A stretch of 50,392 nt of DNA from Bradyrhizobium guangdongense (GTDB taxonomy: Bacteria; Pseudomonadota; Alphaproteobacteria; Rhizobiales; Xanthobacteraceae). Position 1 is the stretch's first letter. Each line of letters begins with the position of its first letter. Below, in pieces: positions 25,997 through 35,646 of this stretch. The translations under genes were made by a program, and so were the position numbers. Location: NCBI RefSeq assembly GCF_006483445.1, contig NZ_PPPT01000006.1, forward strand, positions 1-50,392, read 5' to 3'. The notes below the pieces were generated by a model that worked only from the letters and a program-made list of their open reading frames with translations, made no database searches and had not been told where the DNA came from.

Positions 25997-26398
25997 ATGG
26001 AGCGCACCGTGCAGATCCTGCAGCCGTCCGGCTGGCCGATGCCAAAGGGCTACGCCAACGGCGTCGCGGCCGGTGGCCGCATCGTCGTGACCGGCGGCGT
26101 GATCGGCTGGGATGCCGAGGAGCGTCTTGCCGACGGCTTTCTCGCGCAGGTGCGCCAGACGCTCGAGAACATCGTGGCCATTCTGGCCGAAGGCGGCGCG
26201 CGGCCGGAGCATCTGGTGCGGTTGACCTGGTACGTCGTCGACATGGACGAGTACCTTGCCAATTCAAAGGAGCTCGGCCGCATCTATCGCGAGATCATTG
26301 GCGCGCACTATCCGGCCATGGCGCTCGTGCAGGTCGTGCGCCTGGTCGAGACCGCCGCGCGCGTCGAGATCGAGGCGACCGCGGTGATCCCGCGCTAG
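25997..26398 (+). CDS. RidA family protein (enamine/imine deaminase), cluster-associated
   Basis: The 133-residue protein shows the RidA pattern: a GRIVVTGGVIGWD strand, QTLENIVAILAEGGARPEHLVRLTWYVVDMDEY, and the final ALVQVVRLVETAARVEIEATAVIP, whose Arg before VEIEA is the substrate-binding Arg of active members. It would hydrolyse an enamine or imine to a ketone and ammonia. That fits an amino-substituted alicyclic intermediate from 2-aminobenzoyl-CoA. It follows the ligase by two bases. Confidence 0.87.
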   Translation: MERTVQILQPSGWPMPKGYANGVAAGGRIVVTGGVIGWDAEERLADGFLAQVRQTLENIVAILAEGGARPEHLVRLTWYVVDMDEYLANSKELGRIYREIIGAHYPAMALVQVVRLVETAARVEIEATAVIPR

Positions 26399-26408
26399 CC
26401 GACGCTCA

Positions 26409-27137
26409 TCAGCCCGCTTTGGCGAGGCGGTCGTCTTCCGGCGAGTTCAGATAGACGCCGGTGATCGTGTCGACCCAGCACAGATGGTCGTGCACCTTCT
26501 TCACGCCTTCGACGTTCTCGGCGGCGACGATGGCCGCCTGGCGGCTGCGTTCCTCGGTGATCACGCCGGAGAGGTGGACGATGCCGTCGCGGACGATGAC
26601 GTTGAGCCCGTAGGGGCACCAGTCGGTCTTCTCCATCGTATCGATGATGCGGTTGCGGATGTGATCGTCATCGGCGGTCGGGTCCGGCACCTGGCGGGCG
26701 AGGCTCGCAACCGCCTGCAGCAGGCTGGCGCGCGAGACGATGCCGACGACCTTGTCGCCGCGCACCACCGGCAGGCGCTTGATGTTCTTCTGCTCCATGA
26801 GGTCGGCGATCTCGGCGAGCGCGGTGTCCTCGTTGATCGTCACCGGCGTCGTCGTCATGACCTCACCGACCTTGCGGCCGTGCTCGCCGACGAAATCGTT
26901 GGCCGACGTGCCGGGGCCGAGAATGAAGCGCAGCCAGTTCCGCCGCTTGCGCTGCGTGCCGATCTCGCTGCGGCGAAGGAAGTCGCCCTCGGAGACGATG
27001 CCGACCAGCTTGCCCTGGCCGTCGATCACCGGAAGCCCGCTGACGTGACGCTGCAGCATCAGGTTTGCGGCGTCGACGATTGACGTCTCGGGGGTGACCG
27101 AAATGACCGAACGGGTCATGATTTGGTGGGCGCGCAT
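26409..27137 (-). CDS. CBS-domain pair plus BON domain protein
   Basis: The 242-residue protein has two CBS domains (about residues 1-60, AHQIMTRSVISVTPETSIVDAA, and 80-145, VGEVMTTTPVTINEDTALAEIA) and a C-terminal BON domain (about 155-225, with DGIVHLSGVITEERSRQAAIVAAENVEGV). CBS pairs bind adenosine nucleotides; BON domains associate with membranes or proteins. Such proteins are often induced at low oxygen in rhizobia. The FixK2-type box at 27203-27216 is centred about 41 bases ahead of a plausible start site, in line with anaerobic activation. ATG 27137 follows GGAG. Confidence 0.88.
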   Translation of the reverse strand: MRAHQIMTRSVISVTPETSIVDAANLMLQRHVSGLPVIDGQGKLVGIVSEGDFLRRSEIGTQRKRRNWLRFILGPGTSANDFVGEHGRKVGEVMTTTPVTINEDTALAEIADLMEQKNIKRLPVVRGDKVVGIVSRASLLQAVASLARQVPDPTADDDHIRNRIIDTMEKTDWCPYGLNVIVRDGIVHLSGVITEERSRQAAIVAAENVEGVKKVHDHLCWVDTITGVYLNSPEDDRLAKAG

Positions 27138-27202
27138 GGGGAACTCCGCAAGAGGTTCGGACGAGTGATGGTAAAACCATAGTCCGGGCACGGCTGGCGG
27201 AG

Positions 27203-27216
27203 TTGACTCAAGTCAA
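27203..27216 (-). promoter_or_regulatory. FixK2/FNR-type box and promoter of the CBS-BON gene
   Basis: TTGACTCAAGTCAA is a perfect TTGA-N6-TCAA box. On the minus strand TATGGT (27181-27176) lies where a class II promoter would have its -10 hexamer, giving a start site near 27168 and a short leader before ATG 27137. Confidence 0.72.
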
Positions 27217-27260
27217 GGGCGGGACGACCATTTGGCCGCGGTTGGGAGCTGGATCCGGGC

Positions 27261-27274
27261 TTGACTCAGCTCAA
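27261..27274 (+). promoter_or_regulatory. FixK2/FNR-type box and promoter of the phasin-PHA synthase genes
   Basis: TTGACTCAGCTCAA is a second perfect TTGA-N6-TCAA box. TATCCT at 27296-27301 sits at the distance expected for a -10 hexamer of a class II activated promoter, about 33 bases before the phasin start. Confidence 0.72.
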
Positions 27275-27333
27275 TGTTCCCAGGGCCGCCACGCCTATCC
27301 TGATTTGAGATTCCGAGACGATGGGAGAGTGCC

Positions 27334-27708
27334 GTGAGCGAGCCTGCCAAAGCATCCGAGACATCCGATATCATGGCTGCCGTGCCGATGGCGCCCGATG
27401 CGGTTGCGCGGATCGCCGACGCAAACCGTCGGGCGCTGAATACGATCCTGGGCGCGCAACGCCTCCTGTTCGAGGAAACCGCCTTTGCCGCCGGCGAGAT
27501 CCTGGATCGCGCGCAGACCGAGACGCATCTGTTCGCCGAGTTCATCTCAAAACTCGCAGCCTCGCATTCGGTCAGGGACTGGACCGCGATGTGCCGGGAT
27601 TGCAGCCAGCACCAGCTCGATTTCCTGCGCCGCGACAGCGATCGGCTGTTCAAGCATGGGGAACGCTTGGTGGAGGCGACGTCCCGCCTGGTCGATAGCT
27701 CACGCTGA
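27334..27708 (+). CDS. Phasin family protein
   Basis: The 124-residue protein is mostly amphipathic helix without membrane segments, with the phasin-type pattern NRRALNTILGAQRLLFEETAF and a later WTAMCRDCSQHQLDFLRRDSDRLFKHGERL. Phasins coat polyhydroxyalkanoate granules and control their size. The start is GTG 27334 behind GGGAGAG. The PHA synthase gene begins about ten bases downstream, which supports the call. A FixK2-type box lies upstream. Confidence 0.8.
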   Translation: MSEPAKASETSDIMAAVPMAPDAVARIADANRRALNTILGAQRLLFEETAFAAGEILDRAQTETHLFAEFISKLAASHSVRDWTAMCRDCSQHQLDFLRRDSDRLFKHGERLVEATSRLVDSSR

Positions 27709-27719
27709 CTGTGACTGTC

Positions 27720-29549
27720 ATGGCTGCCATGCAGACTTCGACGATCGCACGCGCCGAGGCGTCGCCCGTTGTCGAGCCGCCGATCAATCAGCCCGCGAGT
27801 GCGTGTGCGCCTGCAGCGGCAGTGCCGCCTGAAAGGCCGATGCCGGAGCCCTATCCCGTCGACCGCACGCTTCATGCCCTGCTGGCGCGCTTCAACGGCG
27901 GGATCTCGCCGGTCGCGCTGTCGCTCGCTTATCTCGACTGGGCGTCGCATCTTGCGACCGCGCCGCAGCGCCAGATCGAGCTGGTCCATGACGCCGTGCG
28001 CGATGCCGGCCGGCTGGTCGAGGCCGCGACCCATATGTCCGCGGACAGCAAGCCCTGGTCCGTCACCAGGCCGCAGGCCCAGGACCGGCGTTTTGCAAAA
28101 CCCGCATGGGAGCGCGCGCCGTTCAATCTGCTGGCGCAGGGCTTTCTGCTTGGTGAGGAATGGTGGCGCAAGGCGACCACCGGCGTCCGCGGTGTTTCAC
28201 CCGCCAACGAGGCGATCGTCGAGTTCTCGATCCGCCAGGTGCTCGACATGCTGGCACCGTCGAACTTTGCGGTCACCAATCCGGACGTGCTGCAAAAGGC
28301 GCTTCAGAGCGGCGGCGCGAATTTCGTCGCCGGCTGGCAGAACTGGCGTAACGACCTGATGCAGGTGATCGCCGCCGGCAAGCAGGGCGGCGCCCGGAAT
28401 GCCGCCGTCGGCAAGACCGTGGCGACGTCACCCGGCAAAATCGTCTATCGCAATGAGCTGATCGAACTGATCCAGTACAGCCCGACCACCGACAAGGTGC
28501 GGCCGGAGCCGGTCCTGATCGTACCGGCCTGGATCATGAAATACTACATCCTCGATCTGTCGCCGCAGAATTCGCTGGTGAAGCATCTCACCGGCGAGGG
28601 CTTTACCGTGTTCGCGATCTCCTGGCGCAATCCGACCGCTGACGATCGCAACGTCGCGTTCGACGATTATCGCCGGCTCGGCGTCAAGGCTGCGCTCGAC
28701 ACCATCGGCTGCATCCTGCCGCGCCGAAAAATCCACGCGCTGGGTTATTGCCTCGGCGGCACGCTGCTGTCGATCGCCGCGGCCGCCATGGCGCGTGACG
28801 GCGACAACCGGCTGAAGACGATCACGCTGCTGGCCGCGCAGACGGATTTCACCGAAGCGGGCGAGCTGACGCTGTTCATCAACGAGAGCCAGGTCGCCTT
28901 CCTCGAGGACATCATGTGGGAGCGCGGCTATCTCGATACCACGCAGATGGCGGGCGCCTTTCAGCTCCTGCGCTCGAACGATCTGATCTGGTCGCGCCTG
29001 TCGCACGACTATTTGTTGGGCGAACGTGCGCCGCCGAGCGACCTGATGGCCTGGAACGCGGATGCGACGCGCCTGCCGTATCGGATGCACTCGGAGTATC
29101 TGCGCCAACTCTTCCTCGACAACGATCTGGCGGAAGGCCGGTATCACGTCGAGGGGCGCAACATATCGCTGTCGGACATCCATGCGCCGATGTTCGTGGT
29201 CGGCACGCTCCGCGATCACGTCGCGCCCTGGAAGTCCGTCTACAAGATCCATTACCAGGTCGATGCCGACGTGACGTTCGTGTTGACCAGCGGCGGCCAC
29301 AATGGCGGCATCGTGGCGCCGCCGACCGAGGCCGGGCACAGCTATCAGATCATGACCAAGGGCGCCGACACGCCCTATGTCGGTCGCGACGAATGGCTGA
29401 AGCTCGCGCCACATGCCGAAGGCTCGTGGTGGCCCGAATGGACGGGATGGCTGGCCGCGCGCTCCGGCGAATGGTGCGACCCGCCGCACATGGGTTTTGG
29501 CAATGTCGACACGCTGCCGGATGCGCCGGGCGAATACGTGCACACGTGA
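27720..29549 (+). CDS. phaC: Polyhydroxyalkanoate synthase (class I-like)
   Basis: The roughly 609-residue enzyme polymerises 3-hydroxyacyl-CoA on the surface of storage granules. The N-terminal PhaC domain is followed by the alpha/beta hydrolase core. The lipase-like box is GYCLGG with the catalytic Cys codon at 28749; the Asp is in VGTLRDHVAPW and the His in SGGHNGGI. WWxxT-like EEWWRKATTG and PAWIMKYYILDLSPQNS are typical class I features. The start may be GTG 27711, ATG 27720 or ATG 27729. It follows the phasin gene closely and likely shares its FixK2-dependent promoter. Confidence 0.92.
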   Translation: MAAMQTSTIARAEASPVVEPPINQPASACAPAAAVPPERPMPEPYPVDRTLHALLARFNGGISPVALSLAYLDWASHLATAPQRQIELVHDAVRDAGRLVEAATHMSADSKPWSVTRPQAQDRRFAKPAWERAPFNLLAQGFLLGEEWWRKATTGVRGVSPANEAIVEFSIRQVLDMLAPSNFAVTNPDVLQKALQSGGANFVAGWQNWRNDLMQVIAAGKQGGARNAAVGKTVATSPGKIVYRNELIELIQYSPTTDKVRPEPVLIVPAWIMKYYILDLSPQNSLVKHLTGEGFTVFAISWRNPTADDRNVAFDDYRRLGVKAALDTIGCILPRRKIHALGYCLGGTLLSIAAAAMARDGDNRLKTITLLAAQTDFTEAGELTLFINESQVAFLEDIMWERGYLDTTQMAGAFQLLRSNDLIWSRLSHDYLLGERAPPSDLMAWNADATRLPYRMHSEYLRQLFLDNDLAEGRYHVEGRNISLSDIHAPMFVVGTLRDHVAPWKSVYKIHYQVDADVTFVLTSGGHNGGIVAPPTEAGHSYQIMTKGADTPYVGRDEWLKLAPHAEGSWWPEWTGWLAARSGEWCDPPHMGFGNVDTLPDAPGEYVHT

Positions 29550-29577
29550 CGTGCGATGGTGCTGATCGGCTCGGTTC

Positions 29578-29723
29578 ACCTCGCCCCGCTTGCGGGGAGA
29601 GGTCGGAATTCAAGCTCTGCTTGAATTCCGGGTGAGGGGGACTCTCCGCGAGTCTCTCTGTCACCGTCCCCGTGGAGACTCCCCCTCACCCCACCCTCTC
29701 CCCGCAAGCGGGGCGAGGGAGAG
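29578..29723. repeat. Palindromic intergenic repeat, copy A
   Basis: The outer arms (CTCGCCCCGCTTGCGGGGAG near 29580 and CTCCCCGCAAGCGGGGCGAG ending near 29718) are inverted copies; inside are GGGTGAGGGGGACTCTCCGC and its approximate inverse. The same GTGAGGGG-ACTCTCCGCGAGTC core recurs at 36744 and 50301. It fills the gap between the PHA synthase and LacI genes. Confidence 0.8.
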
Positions 29724-29802
29724 CACCTTCTGCGCGTCCCCGACCTCAAGTTCCTCAAAATGAGTTGCGTACCTCAAATAACCTCTGCTAGCCTTCAAGG
29801 CC

Positions 29803-30849
29803 ATGAAGGAGCCGGATACCAGCAGCCCTCTCACGCTGAAGGACATCGCGCGGCAGGCTGGGGTCAGTCTGGCGACGGTGGACCGCGTGCTGCACAACCG
29901 ACCGGGCGTCCGGCCGGACACGGTGCGCCGTGTCCGGGAGGCGATCGAGCGCAACTCCTTCCAGCCGCATGTGGCCGCCGCCGAACTCGCCCGCGGCCGT
30001 GCCCGCCGCTTCGCCTTCGTGATGCCGGTCGGCGCCAACCCGTTCATGCTGCAGATCGAGGCCTATATCGGCGAGATGGCGGGCTGGCTCTCCGCCCGGC
30101 GCCTCACGGTCGAGATGATCAAGACCGACGTGTTCGATCCGTCCGTGCTGGCGGCCTCGCTGGAGCAACTGACCGGCGGCGACTATGACGGCGTCGCCGT
30201 CGTCGCGCTGGACCATCCGAGCGTGCGCGCCGCCATCAACGATCTCGTCGATAGCGGCACCAAGGTCGTGACGCTGGTTTCCGACGTGCCGTCCTCGCGC
30301 CGCCACCACTATATCGGCATCGACAACATCGCCGCCGGCCGCACCGCCGGCGCGCTGGTCGGCCGTCTCGTGGGTCTCCGCCCCGGCAAGATCGCGATCA
30401 TCGCGGGCACGCAGAGCCTGCGCGACCATGCCGAGCGTATTTTTGGCTTCAACCAGGTGATGGCGTCGGAGTTTTCGCAGCTCGAAATCCTGCCCTTGGT
30501 CGAGGGGCGCGACGAGGACGACCGCTCGGAGCAGCTCATCTCGGGGCTGCTCGGCAAGCATCCTGACATCGTCGGCCTCTACAATGTCGGCGCCGGTACG
30601 CAAGGTGTCGCCAAGGCGCTGACCGAGGCCGGCCGCGAGAAGCAGATCGTGTTCATCGCCCACGATCTCACGGCGATGACGCGCAAGCTGTTGCTGCAAG
30701 GCACGCTTGACGTCGCGATCTCGCAAAACCCCGGCCATGAGGCGCGCGCTGCGGTGCGCGTGCTGCTGTCGCTGGCGCGCAACGAACCGATCTTGATCGA
30801 ACAGGAGAAGATCCGCATCGACATCTTGATGCGGGACAATCTGCCGTAG
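29803..30849 (+). CDS. LacI family transcriptional regulator of the xylose locus
   Basis: The 348-residue protein opens with a LacI helix-turn-helix (LTLKDIARQAGVSLATVDRVLHNRPGVRPDTVRRVREAI) followed by a type I periplasmic-binding-like sugar domain (RRFAFVMPVGANPFMLQIEAYI to ISQNPGHEARAAVRVLL). It should bind an operator and answer to a sugar, probably D-xylose, given that xylB, xylA and a sugar importer follow in the same direction. I could not pick out a convincing operator in the 93 bases before xylB. Confidence 0.88.
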   Translation: MKEPDTSSPLTLKDIARQAGVSLATVDRVLHNRPGVRPDTVRRVREAIERNSFQPHVAAAELARGRARRFAFVMPVGANPFMLQIEAYIGEMAGWLSARRLTVEMIKTDVFDPSVLAASLEQLTGGDYDGVAVVALDHPSVRAAINDLVDSGTKVVTLVSDVPSSRRHHYIGIDNIAAGRTAGALVGRLVGLRPGKIAIIAGTQSLRDHAERIFGFNQVMASEFSQLEILPLVEGRDEDDRSEQLISGLLGKHPDIVGLYNVGAGTQGVAKALTEAGREKQIVFIAHDLTAMTRKLLLQGTLDVAISQNPGHEARAAVRVLLSLARNEPILIEQEKIRIDILMRDNLP

Positions 30850-30942
30850 CCGCAAGGCGCGGTGCCAGGTGTTTCGAAGTTACCTTCGCGGGAAGCGTGA
30901 CGTCAGTTTGCGCAACCGAAAACAAGGAAGGGGAGGACGGAC

Positions 30943-32400
30943 TTGTATCTCGGATTGGACATCGGCACGTCCGGTGTGAAAGCGGTACTCGTGAACGAGG
31001 CTGGCGCTGTTGTCGCGACCGCCGCGCGCGAGCTTGCGCTGTCGCATCCGCAGCCGTTGTGGTCCGAGCAGGATCCGGACGCCTGGGTCGCGGCGTCAGT
31101 CGGCGCCGTCGACGATCTCGCAGCACACCATCCGCGCGAGGTCGCCGCCGTGCGCGGCATCGGGCTCTCCGGCCAGATGCACGGCGCGACACTGCTCGGC
31201 GAAGACGGCCGTCCGCTGCGTCCCGCGATCCTCTGGAACGACGGCCGCTCCCATGCCGAATGCGAGCGGCTCGAGCGGCGTTGCCCGTCGCTGCGTTCGA
31301 TCGCCGGCAATCTGGCGATGCCCGGCTTCACCGCGCCAAAGCTGCTCTGGGTCTCCAGGCACGAGCCCGAGATTTTCGATCGTGTAGACAAGGTGCTGCT
31401 GCCGAAAGCCTATGTCCGCTACCGCCTCACCGGCGAGATGGTCGAGGACATGTCCGATGCCGCAGGCTCCCTCTGGCTCGATGTCGGCCAGCGCCGCTGG
31501 TCGGCGCTGCTGCTGCATGCCACCGGGCTTGATCTGCGCCACATGCCGCGGCTGGTCGAGGGCAGCGAGGTGAGCGCGGTGCTCGCGTCCGAATATGCAA
31601 ACCGCTGGGGCATGGCGAAGAACGTGGTCGTGGCCGGCGGAGCCGGCGATAACGCGGCGAGCGCGATCGGGCTCGGCGCGATCGCGCCGGGCGACGCCTT
31701 CCTGTCGCTCGGCACGTCAGGCGTCATCTTCCGCGTCACCGACAATTTTGCGCCCGCCCCTAGCTCGGCCGTGCACGCGTTCTGCCATGCGCTGCCCGGT
31801 CTCTGGCACCAGATGGGCGTGATGCTGTCGGCCGCCGCGTCGCTGGCCTGGCTCTCGGGCGTGATGGCAACGCCCACGGCCGCGCTGCTCGCCCCGCTCG
31901 GCGACACCGTCGCCGGACCATCTCAGGTCAAGTTTCTTCCTTATCTCGACGGCGAGCGCACGCCGCATAACGATGCCACCGCGAGCGGCGCCTTCGTCGG
32001 CCTGCGCGGCGCCACCGGGCGCGACGCCATGGTACAGGCTGTGCTCGAAGGTGTTGCCTATGCCGCGCGCGACAATCTCGCTGCGCTCGGCAGTGCCAGC
32101 TCGGCGATTACAGAAGTCGATCTCGTCGGCGGCGGCTCGCGCTCGGCGTTGTGGGCGCAGATCTGCGCCGACGTGCTTGGCATTCCCGTGCACCGCGTCG
32201 AGGAGGGCGAAGTCGGCGCAGCCCTTGGGGCTGCGCGGCTCGGCCGGCTCGCTGCCACGGGCGAAAATCCCGCGCAGGTCTGCACGCGCCCGCGCCGGCT
32301 TGCGACATTCACACCCGACCCATCGCACACTGCGGCCTATGACGAGGCCTACCGGCAGTGGCGAAAACTCTATCCCGCGCTGAAGGAGTTCTCCCAGTGA
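30943..32400 (+). CDS. xylB: Xylulokinase
   Basis: The 485-residue FGGY-family kinase phosphorylates D-xylulose. It starts [16 protein letters not shown], has [29 protein letters not shown], the ATP-side [15 protein letters not shown] and [11 protein letters not shown], then [14 protein letters not shown] near the end. The start is TTG 30943, backed by GGGGAGG six bases upstream and by alignment with the family N-terminus. The stop overlaps the xylA start by four bases. Confidence 0.93.
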   Translation: MYLGLDIGTSGVKAVLVNEAGAVVATAARELALSHPQPLWSEQDPDAWVAASVGAVDDLAAHHPREVAAVRGIGLSGQMHGATLLGEDGRPLRPAILWNDGRSHAECERLERRCPSLRSIAGNLAMPGFTAPKLLWVSRHEPEIFDRVDKVLLPKAYVRYRLTGEMVEDMSDAAGSLWLDVGQRRWSALLLHATGLDLRHMPRLVEGSEVSAVLASEYANRWGMAKNVVVAGGAGDNAASAIGLGAIAPGDAFLSLGTSGVIFRVTDNFAPAPSSAVHAFCHALPGLWHQMGVMLSAAASLAWLSGVMATPTAALLAPLGDTVAGPSQVKFLPYLDGERTPHNDATASGAFVGLRGATGRDAMVQAVLEGVAYAARDNLAALGSASSAITEVDLVGGGSRSALWAQICADVLGIPVHRVEEGEVGAALGAARLGRLAATGENPAQVCTRPRRLATFTPDPSHTAAYDEAYRQWRKLYPALKEFSQ

Positions 32401-33719
32401 ACGCGTTACCAAAATTCTTCGGCGCAGCCGATCCGGTCGCCTATGGCGGCACGGCCTCCAAAAATCCGCTGGCCTTCCGCTGGTACGACAAGGACCGCAT
32501 TATCAACGGCAAGCGGCTCGAGGATCACTTGCGCTTCGCGGTCTGCTACTGGCATTCGTTCTGCTGGCCCGGCGGCGATCCCTTCGGCGGCGAGACGTTT
32601 ATGCGTCCCTGGCATCACGGCACCGATGCGATGGCGATGGCGCGCGCCAAGGCCGACATCGCCTTCGAGCTGTTCCGCCTGTTGGATGTGCCCTTCTTCA
32701 CCTTCCATGACGTCGATGCGGCGCCGGAAGGCGCGACGCTCGCCGAATCCGTCGCCAACCTCAACGCGATCGGCGACATCTTCGAGAAGAAGATGGCCTC
32801 GTCAAAGGTGCGGTTGCTCTGGGGCACCGCGAACCTGTTCACGCATCGCCGCTACATGGCGGGTGCGGCGACCAATCCCGATCCTGACATTTTCACCTAT
32901 GCCGCCGGCCAGGTCCGCGCCGCGCTCGAGGTGACGAACCGGCTCGGCGGGCAGAACTACGTGCTGTGGGGCGGCCGCGAAGGCTACGAGACCTTGCTCA
33001 ACACCGATCTCAAGCGCGAGCTCGACCAGCTCGGCCGCTTCGTCTCCCTCGTCGTCGAGCACAAGCACAAGATCGGCTTCAAGGGCCCGCTCTTGATCGA
33101 GCCCAAGCCGAAGGAGCCGACCAAGCATCAATATGATTTCGACGTCGCCACCTGCTACGGCTTCTTGCAACGCTATGACCTGCTCGATGACGTCAAGCTC
33201 AACATCGAGCAGAACCACGCCATCCTGGCCGGTCACTCGTTCCAGCACGAGGTGGCATTGGCACAGGCGCTCGGCGTGTTCGGCTCGCTCGACATCAATC
33301 GCGGTGACGATCTGCTGGGCTGGGACACCGACCAGTTCGCCATGAACGTGCCGGAGCTGGCGCTGGTGTTTCACGATATGCTGAAGGCGGGCGGTTTCAC
33401 TACCGGCGGTCTCAATTTCGATGCGAAGATCAGGCGTCAATCGATCGACCCGGACGATCTGATCCATGCCCATGTCGGTTCGATGGATGCCTGCGCCCGC
33501 GGGCTGCTGGCCGCGGCCGACATGCTCGACGCCGAGGCGCTGACCAGGCCGGTCGCTGACCGCTATGCCGGTTGGGCCGGAGCCGAGGGCCAGGCGATCA
33601 TGGCAGGGCAGCGCTCGCTCGCCGATCTCGCCGATCGCGCGCTGGCCTCCGGCTTCGATCCGCAGCCGCGGTCTGGCCGTCAGGAATATCTCGAATCCAT
33701 CGTCAACCGGTACGTCTGA
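32397..33719 (+). CDS. xylA: Xylose isomerase
   Basis: The 440-residue enzyme turns D-xylose into D-xylulose. Active-site segments are all present: [12 protein letters not shown] (His and Asp), [18 protein letters not shown] (metal-binding Glu and Lys), [17 protein letters not shown] and [18 protein letters not shown] (metal-binding Asp). The start is GTG 32397 within the xylB stop (GTGA), eight bases after AAGGAG, which gives the usual family length. Translational coupling with xylB is likely. Confidence 0.95.
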   Translation: MNALPKFFGAADPVAYGGTASKNPLAFRWYDKDRIINGKRLEDHLRFAVCYWHSFCWPGGDPFGGETFMRPWHHGTDAMAMARAKADIAFELFRLLDVPFFTFHDVDAAPEGATLAESVANLNAIGDIFEKKMASSKVRLLWGTANLFTHRRYMAGAATNPDPDIFTYAAGQVRAALEVTNRLGGQNYVLWGGREGYETLLNTDLKRELDQLGRFVSLVVEHKHKIGFKGPLLIEPKPKEPTKHQYDFDVATCYGFLQRYDLLDDVKLNIEQNHAILAGHSFQHEVALAQALGVFGSLDINRGDDLLGWDTDQFAMNVPELALVFHDMLKAGGFTTGGLNFDAKIRRQSIDPDDLIHAHVGSMDACARGLLAAADMLDAEALTRPVADRYAGWAGAEGQAIMAGQRSLADLADRALASGFDPQPRSGRQEYLESIVNRYV

Positions 33720-33731
33720 GCGAGGCCGAGA

Positions 33732-34496
33732 ATGACAACTACCCAAGCAAGCGGCCAGCCGGTTCTGCAACTGACCGGGATCGGCAAGGAGTTCGGCGCG
33801 ATCCGCGCACTGCACGGCGTCGACATGCATGTGATGCCCGGCGAAGTCGTCGGCCTGATGGGCGACAACGGCGCGGGCAAGTCCACGCTGGTGAAGATCA
33901 TCGCCGGCAATTTCCGCCCGACCCACGGCGAGATCCGTTTCGACGGCAACGCCGTCCATTTCCATCGTCCGATCGACGCCCGCGCCGTCGGCATCGAGGT
34001 CGTCTATCAGGACCTCGCGCTGGCCGACAATCTGACCGCCGCGGCCAACGTCTTCCTCGGCCGCGAGCTCAAGCGCAAATACGGCCCGATCTCATTGCTC
34101 GATCACAAGGCGATGGCCTCGCGCGCGCTGGAGCTGTTCGGCGAGCTGCGCTCGGAAACGCGGCCGCATGATCTGGTCAAGCAGATGTCCGGCGGCCAGC
34201 GCCAGGCGGTGGCGATCGCGCGCACGCGCCTGTCCAACGCAAAGCTCGTGATGATGGACGAGCCGACCGCCGCGATCTCCGTGCGCCAGGTCGAGCAGGT
34301 GCTGAGCCTGATTCACCGGCTGAAGGAGCAGGGCGTCGCCGTGATGCTGATCTCCCACCGCATGCCCGACGTGTTCGCGGTCTGCGACCGTGTCGTCGTG
34401 ATGCGGCGCGGAGAGAAGCGCGCAGACAAGCCGATCGCGAATACCAGTCCCGAGGAAGTCACTGCCCTCATCACCGGCGCGAAGGAGGCGGCGTGA
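33732..34496 (+). CDS. Sugar ABC transporter ATP-binding protein, single cassette
   Basis: The 254-residue protein has Walker A GDNGAGKSTL, Q-loop VYQDLALADN, signature MSGGQRQAVAIAR, Walker B LVMMDEPTAAISV and the H-loop LISHRMPD. Xylose and ribose importers usually have a double-length ATPase; this one has a single cassette, as in FrcA-type importers of rhizobia, so two copies should pair. It follows xylA by 12 bases and ends TGATG into the permease gene. Confidence 0.92.
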   Translation: MTTTQASGQPVLQLTGIGKEFGAIRALHGVDMHVMPGEVVGLMGDNGAGKSTLVKIIAGNFRPTHGEIRFDGNAVHFHRPIDARAVGIEVVYQDLALADNLTAAANVFLGRELKRKYGPISLLDHKAMASRALELFGELRSETRPHDLVKQMSGGQRQAVAIARTRLSNAKLVMMDEPTAAISVRQVEQVLSLIHRLKEQGVAVMLISHRMPDVFAVCDRVVVMRRGEKRADKPIANTSPEEVTALITGAKEAA

Positions 34497-35566
34497 TGTC
34501 CGTTCCCATGGAAACCCCGATCTCCTTCACCAATGTCGGCCGCACCAAATGGTGGCAGCGTGGCATCTTTGCCTCGCAGACCGGCTACGTGCTGGCGGCG
34601 CTCGTGGTGCTGATGATCATCATGCATTTTGCCAGCCCCTATTTCTTCACGCAGGGCAACATGCAGAACGTGGCCAAGAACTTTTCCTTCATCGCCATTG
34701 CCACGCTCGGAATCACCTTCGTCATCATCACCGGCGGTATCGATCTCTCGGTCGGCTCGATGATGTGTTTTTCCGCGATGATCACCTCCATGGTCATGGT
34801 TGAGCTGTCGGCGCCGGGATCGCCGTTCGTCCACATGGCCGCCGACGGCAAGACCGTTCTCGCCAATGTGCCTGGATTGATCCTCGTGATCTCGGTGCTT
34901 GCGGGGCTCGGCGCCGCGTTGGTCGTCGGGCTCGTCAACGGCTTCTGCATTGCGATGCTCGGGCTGTCGCCCTTCGTCACCACGCTCGGTATGCTCTCGA
35001 TCGTGCGCGGTCTCGCTTATGTCGTCTCGAACGGGCGCGGCAGTTTTCCGGGCGGGCCCGATGCCGATTATTTCTACGCGCTGACCTCGGGCGACGTGCT
35101 CGGCGTGCCCGCGCCCTTCATCTATCTGGTGATCCTCGCCGCCGTGATGGCGGTCGTGCTGCATCACTCGAGCTTTGGCCGCCACGTCTTTGCGCTCGGC
35201 GGCAACGAGAAGGCCGCCGAATTGACCGGCATCTCGGTCGTGCGCGTGAAGATCGAGGTCTACGTGATCTGCGCGCTCGCCGCGGGGCTTCAGGGCATCA
35301 TCATCTCCGGCTGGCTGGGTTCGGCGCCGGCGAACATGGCGACGTCCTACGAGCTCAACGTGATCGCGGCCGCCGTCATCGGCGGCGCCAATCTCGCCGG
35401 CGGCATCGGCGGTCCGCTCGGGGCCATCGTCGGCTGCGTGCTGCTCGAGGTGATCCGCAACGGCCTCGTGCTCGCGCAGGTCAACTCCTACTGGCAGCAG
35501 ACGCTGGTGGGCGTGATCATCATCCTGGCCGTGCTGGTGGACCGCATCCGGTCGCGCATGACTTAA
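34496..35566 (+). CDS. Sugar ABC transporter permease (RbsC/XylH type)
   Basis: The 356-residue protein has about nine or ten hydrophobic segments and the family patterns LGITFVIITGGIDLSVGSMM, GLVNGFCIAMLGLSPFVTTLGM and AAAVIGGANLAGGIGGPLGAIVG. It forms the inner-membrane channel of the importer. ATG 34496 lies seven bases after AAGGAGG and overlaps the ATPase stop by one base; GTG 34493 is too close to the site. Confidence 0.93.
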   Translation: MSVPMETPISFTNVGRTKWWQRGIFASQTGYVLAALVVLMIIMHFASPYFFTQGNMQNVAKNFSFIAIATLGITFVIITGGIDLSVGSMMCFSAMITSMVMVELSAPGSPFVHMAADGKTVLANVPGLILVISVLAGLGAALVVGLVNGFCIAMLGLSPFVTTLGMLSIVRGLAYVVSNGRGSFPGGPDADYFYALTSGDVLGVPAPFIYLVILAAVMAVVLHHSSFGRHVFALGGNEKAAELTGISVVRVKIEVYVICALAAGLQGIIISGWLGSAPANMATSYELNVIAAAVIGGANLAGGIGGPLGAIVGCVLLEVIRNGLVLAQVNSYWQQTLVGVIIILAVLVDRIRSRMT

Positions 35567-35636
35567 GAGCATGATCCGGACCCGGAGGGCCGCGTTAGCG
35601 CAAAGTGTGAAGCGGTTTTCCGAAAAGATCATGCTC
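35567..35636. repeat. GAGCATGATC-type palindromic repeat
   Basis: Perfect inverted arms GAGCATGATC (35567-35576) and GATCATGCTC (35627-35636) enclose a sequence with GGTTTTCCGAAAA. This element type is common in Bradyrhizobium intergenic DNA, from what I know. It begins one base after the permease stop. Confidence 0.8.
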
Positions 35637-35646
35637 CAACAAAGAC

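Noticed and set aside
24357..26267. Minus-strand open frame of 636 codons opposite the CoA ligase and RidA
   Set aside because: Same kind of shadow; composition is Arg- and Ala-rich with no recognisable motif, and both plus-strand genes have full family motifs.
30850..30942. LacI operator in front of xylB
   Set aside because: Only weak partial inverted repeats are visible around TTCGAAG and TTCGCGGGAA; not enough to call a site.
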